Shown here one piece after another: positions 14,594-16,919 of a stretch of DNA of 16,919 nucleotides; within the stretch, counting starts at the first letter, position 1; each line of letters opens with the position of its first letter. A program made the translations under genes and the position numbers. Source of the DNA: Angelakisella sp. (GTDB taxonomy: Bacteria; Bacillota; Clostridia; Oscillospirales; Ruminococcaceae). The notes beneath the pieces were generated by a model. It was given only the letters and a program-made list of their open reading frames with translations. It had not been told where the DNA came from and did no database searches. The stretch spans positions 1 to 16,919 of the forward strand of contig JAAWEO010000031.1 in assembly GCA_022794295.1 (NCBI GenBank), written 5' to 3'.

Positions 14594-14599
14594 ATTATA
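14594..14599 (-). promoter_or_regulatory. -10 element for the 33-aa gene
   Basis: TATAAT on the minus strand lies 40 bases before the GTG start. The region 17 bases upstream (TTTTCT) is a poor -35, so the promoter may be activator-dependent. Confidence 0.5.
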
Positions 14600-14657
14600 G
14601 CATCTTCTTCCCGGAAAGAAAAGACGGGGGTGGTTCAAAAGCTTCAAAGGGACTCCT

Positions 14658-14949
14658 TGGGCCGCCTGGCGGCGGCCTTTAGCGGGTCGAATGGACCGGC
14701 CTTATGGGCCGGTCCATTCGAGGGGGGCGCTTGTTGCAAAACACCCCACTGGGGTGTATTTGCAGGGTAGTTGGGTGCAGGGCGAGCAGGCTTCTCCTTT
14801 CTTTTTCTATCGCAAAAAGAAAGGAGCAAAGAAAAATGCTCACTCCGTATAAGGAATTTCGCCCTCTGCGGAGGGCGACCAGGGCGCCGCCCTGACCCCG
14901 AGCCCTTCGGGCACGTGGGCTACGCCCAGCCCTTTGAAAAGGGCGGCCC
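14658..14949 (-). repeat. Dispersed structured repeat, copy 2 (inverted relative to copy 1)
   Basis: This is the reverse complement of 1-266, with about 14 differences over the 240 best-aligned bases by eye. The 15-bp stem TCGAATGGACCGGCC and the 13-bp CTCCTTTCTTTTT stem are unchanged. The stem at 14859-14878 keeps pairing through two paired changes relative to copy 1. At its 3' end this copy has three additional small hairpins (GCCC-TTC-GGGC, GGGC-TAC-GCCC and GCCCTTT-GA-AAAGGGC) within 14902-14944 where copy 1 has only one. It occupies most of the gap between the 33-aa gene and phoH. The two copies bracket about 14 kb, but nothing suggests the interval moves as a unit. Confidence 0.85.
14794..14838 (+). 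other. Repeat hairpin that buries a Shine-Dalgarno sequence before an ATG
   Basis: CTCCTTTCTTTTT (14794-14806) pairs perfectly with AAAAAGAAAGGAG (14814-14826). The AAGGAG in the 3' arm is a consensus ribosome binding site, and ATG 14836 follows nine bases later. That frame encodes a 19-residue basic peptide, MLTPYKEFRPLRRATRAPP, ending at 14895. Copy 1 has the same arrangement on its minus strand (stem 98-130, ATG at 88) with a 25-residue frame. Sequestering of the site by the stem would keep translation low. Whether any peptide is made is unknown. Confidence 0.45.
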
Positions 14950-15188
14950 CAAACTTTAGGCCCTACGAGGGTGTGTGCAGGGCGAAGGGTTGTGCCTGGA
15001 GTCTTAGAGTGCAGCTATATTGGGGGCTGACCTTCTTACTTGAATAAAGGGGGCAGAGCGCCATCCTGACAAGAGCTCCTGCCATGAAATTTGCCTGGAT
15101 TTAGAGAAAACGCCTTTTCCACAAGGAAAAAAACGAGAAAGAAGAAAAATTTTATGAAAAATTCATAGTTTTCTTTCCAGGAGTATGG

Positions 15189-15194
15189 TACAAT
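15189..15194 (+). promoter_or_regulatory. Extended -10 promoter of phoH-ybeY
   Basis: TACAAT preceded by TGG (an extended -10) lies 48 bases before the phoH start, in an AT-rich stretch; no clear -35 is present. The rest of 14950-15188 shows no gene, and no terminator or strong hairpin was found in it. Confidence 0.55.
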
Positions 15195-15242
15195 AAGATA
15201 ATTAAAAGAGAGTTTCTGGAATGTTAAGGAGATACACATCCT

Positions 15243-16253
15243 ATGGTGGAACAAATCATTAACATCGAACGGATGGAGCACGCCCTTACCCTATTCGGGA
15301 GCCGGGATGAAAACATCCGCCAAATTGAACAGACCTACGGGGTCACAGTTGTATTCCGGGGCACCGACATCAAGGTCAGCGGCGAAGCCGAGGCTGTAAT
15401 GAATGCTGCCCGGTGTGTGGAGGGTCTTCTCACCATGGTAGAACAGGGGGAGGAGCTCACCAGCCAGAACATCCGGTATGTAGCCTCCCTGGTGGAGGAG
15501 GGAAAGGAGCAGGAGGTCCAGGGTCTGAACCGGGACGTTATCTGCATTACTGCCAAGGGCAAGCCCCTGAAGGCCCGGACCCTGGGCCAGCAGGGGTATG
15601 TGGATGCCATCCGCCAGAACACGGTCACCTTCGGCATCGGTCCTGCCGGAACGGGGAAAACCTACCTGGCAGTGGCAATGGCGGTAAAGGCCTTTCGGGC
15701 CCACGATGTCAACCGTATCGTCCTCACCCGTCCGGCGGTGGAGGCGGGGGAAAAGCTGGGCTTTTTGCCCGGCGACCTTCAAAACAAGGTAGACCCGTAT
15801 CTCCGCCCCCTTTACGACGCCCTTTTTGACATGCTGGGGGCAGAGAACTTCCAAAAATACCAGGAGCGGGGAAACATCGAAGTGGCGCCCCTGGCCTATA
15901 TGAGAGGGCGCACCCTGGATGACAGCTTTATCATTCTGGACGAGGCCCAGAACACCACCCCAGAGCAGATGAAAATGTTCTTGACCCGGCTGGGGGCGGG
16001 TTCCAAGGCGGTGATCACCGGGGACGTGACCCAAATCGACCTTCCCGACGCCCGGCGGAGCGGCCTGGTAGAGGCCTCGAAGATCCTCCGGGGGGTGGAA
16101 GATATTTCTATCATCCAGTTTACCGAAAAGGACGTGGTACGCCACAAGCTGGTGCAGGACATCATCCGGGCCTATGAAAAATACTACAGCGACAGCCGCC
16201 GGGGGAACCCCAAGGCGCCTTTCCGGCGTGAGGACCACAGGGACAGAAGGTAA
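15243..16253 (+). CDS. phoH: PhoH-family ATPase
   Basis: This 336-aa cytosolic P-loop ATPase belongs to the PhoH/YbeZ group, thought to act in RNA metabolism together with YbeY. Walker A is GPAGTGKT (133-140) and Walker B is ILDEAQ (231-236). The arginine-containing LTRPAVEAGEKLGFLPGD (161-178) and ITGDVTQIDLP (258-268) are family signatures. An N-terminal KH-like segment of about 100 residues contains GVTVVFRGTDIKVSGE (33-48). AAGGAG lies eleven bases before ATG 15243, slightly long. The C-terminal tail after residue 316 is basic and polar, possibly for RNA contact. ybeY follows 34 bases downstream on the same strand, the usual partner order. Confidence 0.96.
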   Translation: MVEQIINIERMEHALTLFGSRDENIRQIEQTYGVTVVFRGTDIKVSGEAEAVMNAARCVEGLLTMVEQGEELTSQNIRYVASLVEEGKEQEVQGLNRDVICITAKGKPLKARTLGQQGYVDAIRQNTVTFGIGPAGTGKTYLAVAMAVKAFRAHDVNRIVLTRPAVEAGEKLGFLPGDLQNKVDPYLRPLYDALFDMLGAENFQKYQERGNIEVAPLAYMRGRTLDDSFIILDEAQNTTPEQMKMFLTRLGAGSKAVITGDVTQIDLPDARRSGLVEASKILRGVEDISIIQFTEKDVVRHKLVQDIIRAYEKYYSDSRRGNPKAPFRREDHRDRR

Positions 16254-16287
16254 AACGACATTACCAAACAGAAGGGGGTAGAAAGAA

Positions 16288-16797
16288 GTGGATAAGGTAA
16301 AGGTACACATCACCAACCGGCAGAAGGACGTAAAAATCCCTTCGGGGATTCGCCTGCTCATCCGCCGCTGCTGCAATGCTGTTCTCCAAATGGAGCACTT
16401 CAAGGGCAGCGTGGAGGTAAGTGTCAGCTTTTTGAACAACGTCCAGATCCAGGAATTGAACCGGGATCACCGGGGGAAGGATATCCCTACCGATGTCCTC
16501 TCCTTCCCCATGGGGGAAAACGGGGTATACGATATTAACCTAGAAACGGGGGCCAGTGTGCTGGGGGACATTGTGATCTCGGTGGAAAAGGCGGTAGCTC
16601 AGGCCGAGCTGTACGGGCACACGCTTCAGCGGGAGATTGGATTTTTGACTGTGCATTCTATGCTGCATTTGCTGGGGTATGATCATGAAAACGGGGGGCT
16701 TCCGGCGGCATTGATGCGGGAGAAGGAAGAAGAGGTTTTGGAAAAGCTGGGGCTAACCCGGGACGTATCATACACGCTGCCAGCAGTTCCCAACTAA
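16288..16797 (+). CDS. ybeY: Endoribonuclease YbeY, 16S rRNA maturation factor
   Basis: This 169-aa single-domain metal-dependent RNase takes part in 16S rRNA 3'-end processing and ribosome quality control. The zinc site is H123-SML-H127-LLGYD-H133, the full H-x3-H-x5-H signature. The conserved LNRDHRGKDIPTDVLSFP (57-74) and GDIVIS (93-98) are present. The length is typical. Translation starts at GTG 16288, supported by AAGGGGG nine bases upstream; the protein begins MDKVKVHI as expected. It is co-transcribed with phoH. In many Firmicutes a diacylglycerol/undecaprenol kinase and era come next; the window ends before they could be seen. Confidence 0.97.
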   Translation: MDKVKVHITNRQKDVKIPSGIRLLIRRCCNAVLQMEHFKGSVEVSVSFLNNVQIQELNRDHRGKDIPTDVLSFPMGENGVYDINLETGASVLGDIVISVEKAVAQAELYGHTLQREIGFLTVHSMLHLLGYDHENGGLPAALMREKEEEVLEKLGLTRDVSYTLPAVPN

Positions 16798-16846
16798 ACG
16801 GGCGGGCGAGGTTTCTGCCAGCGCAGCACCATGCCCGAAGCCCAAC

Positions 16847-16919
16847 GCCCAGTACCGGCTAGCCTTTCTGTCTCCGGACATCAGTCCGGTCCGGGTCCAG
16901 GGCGGACAGCGCCTGGTCG
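16847..16919 (+). repeat. Possible start of a third repeat copy
   Basis: After ybeY, CCGGAC (16874-16879) and GTCCGG (16884-16889) form a short hairpin. GGTCCAGGGCGG then GCGCC-TGGTCG follows, matching the 27-48 segment of repeat copy 1 apart from a small insertion and deletion. The window ends there, so only the first part of the element could be present. Confidence 0.4.

Noticed and set aside
1..14949. Composite transposon or genomic island bounded by the inverted repeat copies
   Set aside because: The interval contains core sporulation and metabolism genes, no transposase or integrase and uniform composition. The copies are better read as independent dispersed elements.
15291..16439. Minus-strand open frame opposite phoH and ybeY
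   Set aside because: It runs across two well-identified genes and has no family signature.

Overview
The window looks like a stretch of a GC-rich, endospore-forming Gram-positive genome, most likely a gut Clostridia of the Oscillospiraceae type (Flavonifractor/Oscillibacter-like; the genus is a guess). The signs are spore-maturation genes spmA-spmB beside a D-Ala-D-Ala carboxypeptidase, an AbrB-type regulator, strong AGGAGG-like ribosome binding sites, good sigma-A promoters and many rho-independent terminators. All genes are chromosomal-type; there is no transposase, phage gene, rRNA or tRNA.

Layout. 1-381 is a non-coding run of palindromes, including copy 1 of a dispersed structured repeat. 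382-1698 (-) is a lipoprotein with an RsiV/DUF3298-like C-terminus. 1922-2164 (-) is an AbrB-type regulator with a Cys4 tail, divergent from 2431-4847 (+): spmA, spmB and a DacB/DacF-type carboxypeptidase, a spore-cortex cluster. 4894-5286 (-) is a MerR/AdhR-like regulator with a textbook 19-bp-spacer MerR promoter. Back to back with it, 5447-8914 (+) holds a two-gene module: a SWIM zinc-finger protein and a large, probably all-helical protein of unknown function. Convergent to these, 9054-13470 (-) is an alpha-glucan utilisation pair, glycogen phosphorylase (glgP) followed by a GH13 alpha-glucanase with a TTG start. 13651-13826 is a palindrome cluster. 13855-14554 (-) carries three small genes: a 33-aa membrane microprotein and an overlapping pair of 111 and 49 aa. 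14658-14949 is copy 2 of the structured repeat, inverted relative to copy 1. 15243-16797 (+) is phoH-ybeY (RNA metabolism and rRNA maturation), and the last ~70 bases may begin a third repeat copy.

The most unusual content is the dispersed repeat. It is a chain of perfect hairpins. The two copies are about 94% identical by eye, and one stem carries two compensatory base-pair changes. One hairpin buries a good Shine-Dalgarno sequence nine bases before an ATG. The SWIM plus helical-protein pair is the best candidate for an under-described protein system; it resembles part of the SWIM/MoxR/VWA neighbourhoods known from other bacteria, but without the ATPase or VWA gene in this window.
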